Source: an uncultured Christensenellaceae bacterium (lineage in GTDB: Bacteria; Bacillota; Clostridia; Christensenellales; CAG-138). From it: DNA of 10,433 bases. The stretch lies in contig CABSAH010000048.1 of the NCBI GenBank assembly GCA_902475645.1, positions 1 through 10,433 of the forward strand. Direction: 5' to 3'. Both the position numbers and the translations under genes were made by a program. The notes under the pieces are model-generated. The model was given only the letters and a program-made list of their open reading frames with translations, was not told the origin of the DNA and did not search any database. Below are positions 1-6,437 of the stretch, one piece after another (positions within the stretch are counted from its first letter, which is position 1; each line of letters starts with the position of its first letter).

Positions 1-1597
1 TTTCCGCCTGAATTTCAAGTATGGCCTCCATCATTGCCGCGCACAGGAACTCCGTAACGGTAACGCCGTGCTCCTTGGCCTTGCTGCGAATTTCGTCCGC
101 GCTGAGCATAAGCGTAACAATGTCCACAAAGCCGTTTTCCTCCGGCGTGCCGCTTAAATGATAAGCCGTCTTTTCGCCGCGCCCGGCGCGCACATCCCCG
201 CTGAATTTAAGGAAGCTGTCCTCAAGCTCCTCGTCGCTCGGCGCTTCAAGGCGGCACAGCACGCCGTCCTCATTCGGTATATCCGCGCCGTATTTTTGCG
301 ATATGTATTCGGCGGCAAGCGTTTTTACGAACGTAAGCGCGCCGTTGCCGTCCGTAAGCGCATGGAAGAACTCCACGGCAATGCGCTTTTTGTATACAAT
401 CACCCTGAACGCGCACTCCCGCACCTCCTTAAAGGGCACATGCGCCAGCGGATAAGCCTTTTCGTCCCGTATCTTCGGCGCGTTTGAAAGCTCCTCAAGG
501 TAATACCAAAACGTGCCGCGCCTGAGCCGCACCGCTATGGACGGAAACCGCCGCACCGTAACATCCAGCGCGGATTGCAATACATCCCTATCCACCGTTT
601 CCTTCATTGTTACGGACAGGCGGAAGAAATTGTTCCAGTTCTTTCGTCTTGCGGCGGGGTAAATCTTTGCCGCATTGTCAAGCCGCATCCATCTCAGCTT
701 TCTTTCGGGGCAAAGGTTGCGGTTTAGGAATTCGTTTATGGCGGTAAAATCGTCCTGATTTTCGTTCAGATGATAAAGCACATAAGCATGCCAGCGCTCC
801 GGCGCTATTATAAGCCGGCTTTTGCAGCCGCATTTTATAAGCCGCTTGTTCAGCCGCACGGCATCATCCAGCAATATTTCGTCCCCGCCCGCGAACAGGA
901 GCGAAGGCGGCATACCGCCAAGCTCCCCGAACAGGGGCGATATCATGCCCTCCTGCATATCATGCCCGTTGGCATAGCACAGGGCATAGAATTCAAGCAC
1001 CTCCGCCGTGAGCGAAACGTCCTTTTCGCGGTTGGTTTCGTATGTGCTGCCGGATGCCGTCAGGTCTACCCACGGCGAAATGGCTATTATGCCGCAGGGC
1101 ATCGGCCGGCCAAGCTCCTTAAGCTTTAAGCACAGCGCATAGCAAAGCCCGCCGCCCGCGCTTTCGCCGCAAAGCATTATATGCTGCGGCTTATAACCCT
1201 TTTGAAGCAGATATTCGTATGCCTCCAGCGCATCCTCAACCGCCGCCGGATACGGATTTTCGGGCGCGAGCCTATATGCCGCGGCAAACACCCTTACGCC
1301 CTCCTCGTCCGCAAGCGTTGCGCCGAAGCCCTTTGCATAGTCAATGTCCCCGCAGGTGTATCCGCCGCCGTGCAGATACAGTATAACGCCCTGCCTGCGC
1401 TCGTCATTGGGTATTATCCACGCGCCTTCAAATTTTTCAAAGGCGTGCGCGCGCGTAATCACGTCCTTTCTATGTATGGCCTCCATCAGCTCGCCCAGCT
1501 TGTCCTGAGAGCGGCGTATCGTTTCCAGCGAGCAGTTGGCCACAAGCGGCTTGAAGAAGTTCAGTTGAGAGTGAACCAGTTTGGCCGGTAAGCCCAT
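1..1597 (-). CDS. Alpha/beta-hydrolase (HSL-type esterase) fused to alcohol-acetyltransferase-like domain, 3' truncated
   Basis: My reading of the complement gives one open frame of 532 codons from an ATG at 1597 to the window edge, with no stop. Residues about 60-295 are an alpha/beta-hydrolase of the hormone-sensitive-lipase type: oxyanion motif HGGGY (76-80), nucleophile elbow GESAGG with Ser146, probable acid Asp239 (AGGDE) and catalytic His270 (RWHAY). From about residue 300 the protein changes to a condensation/alcohol-acetyltransferase-like fold: an RLDNAAK stretch (305-311), a conserved RFPS..VRLRRG.FWYYLEE block (350-369) and HALTDG (412-417), matching the HxxxDG active-site motif with His412. 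The hydrolase should cleave short acyl esters; the second domain should transfer acyl groups. Substrates are unknown. No signal peptide is seen, so it is probably cytosolic. The start is supported by AAAGGA upstream and two TATAAT boxes. The C-terminus lies outside the window. Domain families are fairly sure; the joint function is inference. Confidence 0.87.
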   Translation of the reverse strand, partial: MGLPAKLVHSQLNFFKPLVANCSLETIRRSQDKLGELMEAIHRKDVITRAHAFEKFEGAWIIPNDERRQGVILYLHGGGYTCGDIDYAKGFGATLADEEGVRVFAAAYRLAPENPYPAAVEDALEAYEYLLQKGYKPQHIMLCGESAGGGLCYALCLKLKELGRPMPCGIIAISPWVDLTASGSTYETNREKDVSLTAEVLEFYALCYANGHDMQEGMISPLFGELGGMPPSLLFAGGDEILLDDAVRLNKRLIKCGCKSRLIIAPERWHAYVLYHLNENQDDFTAINEFLNRNLCPERKLRWMRLDNAAKIYPAARRKNWNNFFRLSVTMKETVDRDVLQSALDVTVRRFPSIAVRLRRGTFWYYLEELSNAPKIRDEKAYPLAHVPFKEVRECAFRVIVYKKRIAVEFFHALTDGNGALTFVKTLAAEYISQKYGADIPNEDGVLCRLEAPSDEELEDSFLKFSGDVRAGRGEKTAYHLSGTPEENGFVDIVTLMLSADEIRSKAKEHGVTVTEFLCAAMMEAILEIQAE

Positions 1598-1627
1598 ATC
1601 GTTATTTCCTTTCGTAGCGTAAGGCAT

Positions 1628-1654
1628 ATTATATACCAAAGCTATATTATACCA
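1628..1654 (-). promoter_or_regulatory. Tandem -10 boxes upstream of the hydrolase-acyltransferase gene
   Basis: On the minus strand there are two TATAAT boxes 18 bases apart, at 1646-1651 and 1628-1633. The distal one is preceded by TGG, forming an extended -10 (TGGTATAAT, 1646-1654). No good -35 box is visible for either, which fits an extended -10 promoter. They lie between the proS terminator and the start codon at 1597. Which box is used cannot be told from sequence alone. Confidence 0.6.
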
Positions 1655-1685
1655 TAGTTATGCGCAAAAGAAAAACGCACATACG

Positions 1686-1711
1686 AAAAAAGCCGCCCTG
1701 CGCGGGGCGGC
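1686..1711 (-). terminator. Intrinsic terminator of proS
   Basis: On the minus strand a perfect 7-bp stem GCCGCCC/GGGCGGC (1705-1711 with 1692-1698) closes a 6-base loop and is followed by six T residues (1691-1686). It starts 29 bases past the proS stop codon and precedes the promoter of the next gene, so the two genes are separate transcription units. Confidence 0.9.
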
Positions 1712-1740
1712 AAATCGGCTTTTATTTGCGAATGCTGCAA

Positions 1741-3477
1741 TTATATGCTTTCGGGCACGCAGCTGTTTATGCGCGCGTAAAGCATGGCAACTATCTCACC
1801 TGCGCGCTGTATGGCACATTCAAGGGGAACATCCTCCTTAACGGTCTTGTCCCTTGTGGTTATTTCAACCACGCCGCGTTCAAGCGTTTTGGGGGATATT
1901 ACTATGCGCACGGGGCTTGCAAGCAAGTCGGCATCGGAGAACATGAACCCTGCGGATACGGTGCGGTCGTCAAACAGCACCTCATGCCCCTTATCCAAAA
2001 GGCCGTTGTAAAGCTTGTTCGCTTCCTCCTTAACGTGCGGCTGATCCGCGCGCAGGGCGCATAGCTCTATTTCCCACGGGGCAATGGATATGGGCCATAC
2101 GGGGCCGTATTGGTCGTGATGCTCCTCGCACACGCTTGCCATAAGCCTGCCTACGCCTATGCCGTAGCAGCCCATTATGGGGTTCACGCGGTTGCCCTTT
2201 TCGTCATCATACGTCATGCCCATGGCCTCTGTATAGCGGCGGCCGAGCTGGAATATGTTGCCAACCTCTATGCCGTTTTTAACCGTAAGCGTATGCTTGC
2301 CGCACTTGGGGCATACCCCGCCCGCAGCGGCCTTGGCAACGTCCGCATATTCGGCATTCGGCACGTCCCTATCCATATTAAGCCCGATGAAGTGGTAGCC
2401 TTCCTCATTCGCACCGCATATAAGGTTCCTTGCGCCTATAAGCGAACGGTCGTACACAACGGTTATGCCCTTGGCGGGGTTTACGGGGCCTATCGCGCCC
2501 GCAACAAGGCCGGCATGGTCAATTTCAAGCGCGGGATGCACTTCGGCCTTTATGTAATTTCTAAGCTTTGTTTCGTTGACCTCAAGGTCGCCGCGCACGA
2601 ATACAAGCACATAGCTGTCGTCCTCGTTGCGCTGATAAACAACGGCCTTCGCGCTCTTTTCCGCGCTGCTGTTAAGGAAGCGGCATACCTCCTCAATGGT
2701 CTTGTTTTCATATGTTGCAACCTTTTCAAGCGGGGCCATGGCCTCATCGGGGTCGTTATGCACTATGCATTCCGCCGCCTCCATATTGGCGCGGTAGCCG
2801 CATTCGGGGCAAAGGACTATTGTATCCTCGCCTATATCGGTAAGCAGCATGAATTCATGGCTCACCTTGCCGCCCATCATGCCCGAATCGGACGCCACGG
2901 CAACAACCTCCGGTATGCCAACGCGGGCATATATGCGCTCATACGCGCGGTAGCACCGCTTATAATACCGCTCCAAATCCTTCTGCGAGGTATGGAACGA
3001 ATAGCCGTCCTTCATGGTGAATTCGCGCACCCTTATAAGGCCGCCGCGGGCGCGCGGCTCATCGCGGAACTTGGTCTGTATCTGATATATCATGAAGGGA
3101 TATTTCTGATATGTGCTTGCAACGTTCATTGCCATATGCACGGCCGCCTCCTCGTGCGTCATGCCCAGCACCATATCCGCGCCGCTCCTGTCCTTAAAGC
3201 GCAAAAGCTCCCTGCCAACGCTTTCCCAGCGGCCGGAGGCCTGCCAAAGCGCCGCGGGCATGGCAACGGGGAACAGCACCTCCTGCCCGTCTATCCTGTC
3301 CATCTCCTGGCGCAGTATCGCCTCTATCTTATTATGTATGCGCCGCGCCGGAGGCATAAGGGAATATATGCCGTTGCCCACCTGCTTTATATAGCCGCCC
3401 CTTACCATAAGGTTTTGGCTTTCTATTTCCGCAACCCTGTCCTTATACCTTTCGCCTAACAGCTCGCTGACTTTCAT
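1741..3477 (-). CDS. proS: Prolyl-tRNA synthetase (ProRS, bacterial type)
   Basis: This cytosolic class II aminoacyl-tRNA synthetase charges tRNA-Pro with proline. The 578 aa length is normal for the bacterial form with an inserted editing domain. Visible parts: the N-terminal catalytic core with MTHEE (106-110); motif 2 as FRDEPRARGGLIR (137-149) followed by REFTMKD (151-157); an insertion region about 225-390 resembling the YbaK-like cis-editing domain, with a candidate conserved lysine at 274 or 277; a CPKCG pair (389-393); and motif 3 GCYGIGVGR (436-444). The anticodon-binding domain runs from about 465 to 565 and contains SDADLLASP (514-522). Motif 2 reads RARGG rather than the RPRFG of many bacterial ProRS, a sub-family difference rather than damage. 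The start has a good AAAGGTG site 5 bases away. The gene is monocistronic: its own promoter is at 3532-3559 and a terminator follows. The leader is too short for a T-box. Confidence 0.97.
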   Translation of the reverse strand: MKVSELLGERYKDRVAEIESQNLMVRGGYIKQVGNGIYSLMPPARRIHNKIEAILRQEMDRIDGQEVLFPVAMPAALWQASGRWESVGRELLRFKDRSGADMVLGMTHEEAAVHMAMNVASTYQKYPFMIYQIQTKFRDEPRARGGLIRVREFTMKDGYSFHTSQKDLERYYKRCYRAYERIYARVGIPEVVAVASDSGMMGGKVSHEFMLLTDIGEDTIVLCPECGYRANMEAAECIVHNDPDEAMAPLEKVATYENKTIEEVCRFLNSSAEKSAKAVVYQRNEDDSYVLVFVRGDLEVNETKLRNYIKAEVHPALEIDHAGLVAGAIGPVNPAKGITVVYDRSLIGARNLICGANEEGYHFIGLNMDRDVPNAEYADVAKAAAGGVCPKCGKHTLTVKNGIEVGNIFQLGRRYTEAMGMTYDDEKGNRVNPIMGCYGIGVGRLMASVCEEHHDQYGPVWPISIAPWEIELCALRADQPHVKEEANKLYNGLLDKGHEVLFDDRTVSAGFMFSDADLLASPVRIVISPKTLERGVVEITTRDKTVKEDVPLECAIQRAGEIVAMLYARINSCVPESI

Positions 3478-3531
3478 GTTTCACCTTTCCTATCCGCATA
3501 ACGGGATAACTCCGTTTTGTCATACCCATGC

Positions 3532-3559
3532 ATTATACCACGCGCGCGGCAAAAAACAA
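3532..3559 (-). promoter_or_regulatory. proS promoter, sigma-A type with extended -10
   Basis: On the minus strand TTGTTT (3559-3554) is separated by 16 bases from TATAAT (3537-3532), which is preceded by TGG (extended -10). Transcription should begin near 3525, leaving a leader of about 47 bases before the proS ATG. That leader contains only a weak inverted repeat (ACGG/CCGT around 3500-3515) and no room for a T-box. Confidence 0.75.
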
Positions 3560-3622
3560 ACATTTTACGCGGGCAATGTTTGCGCTGCCGCAGCTTTTTT
3601 TTAATGCGCCGCCCTTTGCCCG

Positions 3623-3651
3623 TTTACAAAAACGCCGAATACGGGTAAACT
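3623..3651 (+). promoter_or_regulatory. Promoter of the small acidic-protein gene
   Basis: TTTACA (3623-3628) and TAAACT (3646-3651) are separated by exactly 17 bases, giving 5/6 and 4/6 matches to the sigma-A consensus. Transcription would start near 3658, about 26 bases before the ATG at 3684. It diverges from the proS promoter, about 64 bases away. Confidence 0.55.
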
Positions 3652-3683
3652 ATATCAACAAATGCTTTTACGGGGTGAATGTT

Positions 3684-4046
3684 ATGGACAGGGTGGAAAC
3701 GCTTGTATCACAATATAAAAACGAACTTGAATACGCGGGCGTATTCTATATTTCGCACGAGGGCTTCGGCGCGGCGCCGCTTGGGGAACTGGACTACCCC
3801 GCGCTTTCCGCGGCATTTGCCGAATGGCTTGATGCGCGCGGAATAACGCCCGAAATAGTGGGCTGGAGCAACAAAACCGGCTTTAGCGATGCAAACGCCG
3901 CCGCCTATGCCGCCGCATTCCCCGCAAACGCAAGCGGGCTTATACCTGCATTGAACGAGCTTGAAGCCGCCATATGGGAGGAATTCTGCAAGGAAAGCAT
4001 ATGGGACGAATGTGCATACGCTTCCCAAATGCCGGACGAGGGATAA
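3684..4046 (+). CDS. Small acidic hypothetical protein (120 aa)
   Basis: I do not recognise a family. The ATG at 3684 is chosen over an upstream in-frame ATG at 3528 because a GGGGTGA ribosome binding site (3672-3678) sits 5 bases before it and a promoter-like pair lies at 3623-3651; the extra upstream codons would run through that promoter. The product is strongly acidic by hand count (20 Asp/Glu against 5 Lys/Arg), alanine-rich in the middle (about 66-85), and has two tryptophans near the C-terminus (98, 107) in acidic helices. There is no signal peptide, membrane segment or metal motif, so it is probably a soluble cytosolic protein. The codon style, including GCC/GCG, CTT and ATA, matches its neighbours, which argues for a genuine resident gene. 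It is transcribed alone, divergent from proS and convergent with the M42 peptidase gene. No function can be assigned. Confidence 0.75.
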   Translation: MDRVETLVSQYKNELEYAGVFYISHEGFGAAPLGELDYPALSAAFAEWLDARGITPEIVGWSNKTGFSDANAAAYAAAFPANASGLIPALNELEAAIWEEFCKESIWDECAYASQMPDEG

Positions 4047-4120
4047 TGGGGCAAAGGCCCAACTCCGTCAGGCCGACCGTAATTCCGCAATGCTATTATA
4101 ATAAACGCAACAAAATAAAG

Positions 4121-4162
4121 CCCGCCGCAATCCCTGTTGAACTACGGCGGGTTAATAATTAT
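4121..4162. terminator. Bidirectional intrinsic terminator between convergent genes
   Basis: CCCGCCG (4121-4127) pairs perfectly with CGGCGGG (4145-4151) around a 17-base loop. On the plus strand it is followed by TTAATAATTAT; on the minus strand it is followed by CTTTATTTTGTT. It lies 74 bases past the small acidic-protein gene and 38 bases past the M42 peptidase gene, so it can stop both. The T-rich tract is better on the minus strand. Confidence 0.75.
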
Positions 4163-4189
4163 GCAATCGGCTATTGTGCCGATTTTAGC

Positions 4190-5203
4190 TTAGCCGATAT
4201 ATTCTTCAATAAGCTTCAGCGTGCCTATAACGCCGTTCATGTGCGTGCGCTCGTAGCCATGGGAGGCGTACACGCCGCTGCCTATAACGCAATGGGCGGC
4301 GTCTATGCCGCTGCGGAGCGCAACGTCCATGTCCGACCCGTATGAGGGGTATATGTCCACGGCATAGTCCACGCCCGCGGCCTGTGCAGCGTTTATAAGG
4401 CGGGTGGTAAGCGCATAGTCGCTGGGGCCGGAGGAATCCTTGGCGCATATGCTGACCTGCGTTTCCTTGCATTCAAGCCCCTTGCCTACGCAGCCCATGT
4501 CCACGGCTATTATCTCCGTAAGGCCATCGGGCATACCGCTTGCGCCGCCGTGACCAACCTCTTCATATACGGTGAAGTAAAGATATACCTTGCGCGCGGG
4601 GGTCTTGTTCGCGTCCTTTAGGCGCTTTGCGTAGCCCAATAATATTGCGGCGGAAAGCTTATCGTCCAAGAAACGGCTCTTTATGAAGCCGGATTCGGTT
4701 ATGGTCGTGCGCGGGTCAAAGCATACATAATCGCCCACGCTTATGCCAAGCTTTTTAACGTCCTCCTTGCTTTCAACTATTTCGTCAATCAGCACCTCAA
4801 CGGTGTTGAACGTGCGCTTTGTGTCGTTGTATTCATTGTTAACATGTATGCTTGCATCGGCAAGCTGGCATACGCCGGAGAAGCTTTTGCCGCCGCGGGT
4901 GAATATGGTGCAGTTCTCCGCCTCCACATTGTTCGCGTTAAGGCCGCCAATGCTGGTTATCCTCAATGCGCCGCTGCTCTTTATTTCGGCCACCATGCCG
5001 CCAAGCGTATCCACATGCGCGCCAAGGAGTATCGGGTTGCCTTCGCCGCCCAGACACACGCCCACGCAGCCCTTTGTGGTCATGTAAGGCTCATAGCCCA
5101 TGCCTTTAAGCTCGTCCATTATGTAGTCCGCAGCCATGCGCGTAAAGCCCGAGGGACTGGGGATGGATAGCAGTGTCTTTAGCTGCTGCTTGATGTATTC
5201 CAT
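4190..5203 (-). CDS. M42 family metallopeptidase (glutamyl aminopeptidase/endoglucanase-like)
   Basis: This is a predicted cytosolic co-catalytic di-metal aminopeptidase that trims peptides. The start at 5203 gives 337 aa, near the usual M42 size. A longer frame begins at 5245, but that ATG lies upstream of the GGAGG site and overlaps the -10 box, so I reject it. Metal and catalytic residues can be placed: GAHVDTLG (61-68) with His63 and Asp65 (Asp being the base), the bridging Asp180 in FLDDKLS, the YEEVGHGGA block (213-221) with Glu214 (catalytic) and Glu215 (metal), Asp235 in AVDMG, and His321 in ERTHMNG. The variants HVDTLG and ERTH, where many M42 enzymes have HMDE.G and R..HSP, suggest a divergent sub-family, perhaps related to the M42 peptidases linked to the NAGGN osmoprotectant system; that link is from memory and tentative. 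It lies 58 bases after the transporter gene with no terminator between, has its own promoter, and may be transcribed from both. Confidence 0.92.
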   Translation of the reverse strand: MEYIKQQLKTLLSIPSPSGFTRMAADYIMDELKGMGYEPYMTTKGCVGVCLGGEGNPILLGAHVDTLGGMVAEIKSSGALRITSIGGLNANNVEAENCTIFTRGGKSFSGVCQLADASIHVNNEYNDTKRTFNTVEVLIDEIVESKEDVKKLGISVGDYVCFDPRTTITESGFIKSRFLDDKLSAAILLGYAKRLKDANKTPARKVYLYFTVYEEVGHGGASGMPDGLTEIIAVDMGCVGKGLECKETQVSICAKDSSGPSDYALTTRLINAAQAAGVDYAVDIYPSYGSDMDVALRSGIDAAHCVIGSGVYASHGYERTHMNGVIGTLKLIEEYIG

Positions 5204-5214
5204 TGCAAACAATA

Positions 5215-5219
5215 CCTCC
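5215..5219 (-). promoter_or_regulatory. Ribosome binding site fixing the M42 peptidase start
   Basis: GGAGG on the minus strand lies 11 bases before the ATG at 5203, a little longer than ideal. It is downstream of the ATG at 5245, so it can only serve the 5203 start. Confidence 0.75.
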
Positions 5220-5236
5220 GTATGCACTTTTGCTTG

Positions 5237-5265
5237 ATTATACAATAGTTTTTTGCATATATCAA
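5237..5265 (-). promoter_or_regulatory. Strong sigma-A promoter of the M42 peptidase gene
   Basis: On the minus strand TTGATA (5265-5260) and TATAAT (5242-5237) are spaced by 17 bases, 5/6 and 6/6 matches. The -35 box overlaps the TGA stop of the upstream transporter gene (5262-5264). Expected start of transcription is near 5230, leaving a leader of about 27 bases. Confidence 0.8.
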
Positions 5266-6437
5266 CCGCATGTATAATCGCGGTCTATGGTTATAACGCA
5301 GCGGTAGCTTGGGTCTATGCCGTGCGCGGCCTTGGCTATGCGCTGCTTTATGTCCTCCGCATCGGCATCCTTCATGCCACACGGCACAACTATATCGAAT
5401 ATCAAATTGGTGTTCCTTTCCCCGCTGACCATGCGGAAATCGTGAAAGCGCACATCGGGAGCTATTTCGCCTATGGCTTTGGCCATGCTTTGCCTTGCGC
5501 GGTTCAGCTTTGCGTTGTCCGTTTCAATGGGGTCCATATGCAGCGTAAGCAGCATACCAAGCCTTTCGCCTACCTCGCGCTCGGCGCGGTCTATCATTTC
5601 ATGGGTTTGCAGCAAGTCGCAGTCCGCCCTTACCTCCGCATGCGCGCTGGCTATGGTTTTGCCCGGGCCGTAGGAATGGATGAGTATATCGTGCAGCCCT
5701 ATTATGCCATCGTAGCTCAAAAGCATGGAGCTTAGCCGCTCCACCGTTTCCTTATCGGGCGCTTCGCCAAGCAGGGGGCCTATAGCGTCGCGTATTATGC
5801 CTACGCCCGAATACAGCACGAACAGCGCCGCGGCAAGCGATATATAGCCATCTATGTTTATATCAAAGAAATACCCTAATATGCTGGATATGAATATGGC
5901 GCCCGTGGCAACCACGTCGCTTATGCTGTCCGCAGCGGCGGCGCTCATGGCGGAGGAGCCTATGCGCCTGCCCACATCCGCCGTAAAGAAGCCCATCCAC
6001 AGCTTTATAAGCATGGATATTATAAGCACAACAAGCATTGCAATGCTGTAATCCACGCTTTCCGGCGCAATTATTTTGCACACGGCCTCCCGCGCAAGCG
6101 TTACGCCTACCATGAGTATTATGAACGCTATGGCAAGCGACACTATGTATTCAAGCCGTGCATGGCCGTAGGGATGCTCCCTGTCCGCCGGCTTTGCCGC
6201 CGCCCTTGCGCCGAATATCATGCCGGCGGATGAGCCAACGTCGCTAAGGTTGTTCACCGCGTCCGCCTGAATTGCAATGGAGCGGCTTATAACGCCTATT
6301 ATGAACTTTGCCGCGCAAAGCAGTATGTTGCAGGCTATGCATACCCGGCCCGCCGCTATTGCGCAGCGTGAGCGCACCACCATATCCTCCGTCCGCTTAT
6401 AGTCCTTTACGAACAGCTTCAGTACCCATTCGCTCAT
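5262..6437 (-). CDS. Cation diffusion facilitator (CDF) family transporter, possibly Mn/Fe type
   Basis: This inner-membrane efflux carrier should exchange a divalent metal ion for protons. The 391 aa length is typical of the longer Firmicutes CDF proteins. Hydrophobic segments fall at about 28-50, 58-78, 96-118, 130-150, 168-190 and 195-215, consistent with six helices. The C-terminal half (about 225-391) is the soluble metal-sensing domain, longer than the minimal CDF tail. Family signatures are NNLSDVG (62-68), HPYGH..LEY (88-97) and DSISDV (170-175). The transport site reads Asn62-xxx-Asp66 in helix 2 and Asp170-xxx-Asp174 in helix 5, without the His found in typical zinc exporters; from family knowledge this points to manganese or iron rather than zinc. 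The start has GGAGG 7 bases upstream and overlaps the sirtuin stop as ATGA, indicating translational coupling. It is therefore in the sirtuin operon. Confidence 0.95.
   Translation of the reverse strand: MSEWVLKLFVKDYKRTEDMVVRSRCAIAAGRVCIACNILLCAAKFIIGVISRSIAIQADAVNNLSDVGSSAGMIFGARAAAKPADREHPYGHARLEYIVSLAIAFIILMVGVTLAREAVCKIIAPESVDYSIAMLVVLIISMLIKLWMGFFTADVGRRIGSSAMSAAAADSISDVVATGAIFISSILGYFFDINIDGYISLAAALFVLYSGVGIIRDAIGPLLGEAPDKETVERLSSMLLSYDGIIGLHDILIHSYGPGKTIASAHAEVRADCDLLQTHEMIDRAEREVGERLGMLLTLHMDPIETDNAKLNRARQSMAKAIGEIAPDVRFHDFRMVSGERNTNLIFDIVVPCGMKDADAEDIKQRIAKAAHGIDPSYRCVITIDRDYTCG

Noticed and set aside
158..2064. Several plus-strand open frames of 109-136 codons across the left end
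   Set aside because: They lie opposite the hydrolase-acyltransferase fusion and the end of proS; they lack ribosome sites and recognisable domains.
2110..3459. A 449-codon open frame on the plus strand opposite proS
   Set aside because: It is a shadow: the proS frame seldom uses TTA, CTA or TCA, so its antisense frame has few stops. The translation is rich in His, Tyr and Ala with no domain, and no ribosome site precedes it.
3559..3602. GC-rich inverted repeat followed by eight T residues on the plus strand
   Set aside because: It resembles a terminator but lies between two divergent promoters, with no plus-strand gene before it. The stem has a large bulge. It could at most block antisense transcripts.
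3528..3683. An N-terminal extension of the small acidic protein starting at the ATG at 3528
   Set aside because: The extension is basic and unlike the rest, crosses the likely promoter, and has no ribosome site; the ATG at 3684 does.
4093..4104. TATTATAATA, a -10-like palindrome in the convergent intergenic region
   Set aside because: No -35 box at a sensible distance on either strand, and no gene that it could serve; likely AT-rich chance sequence.
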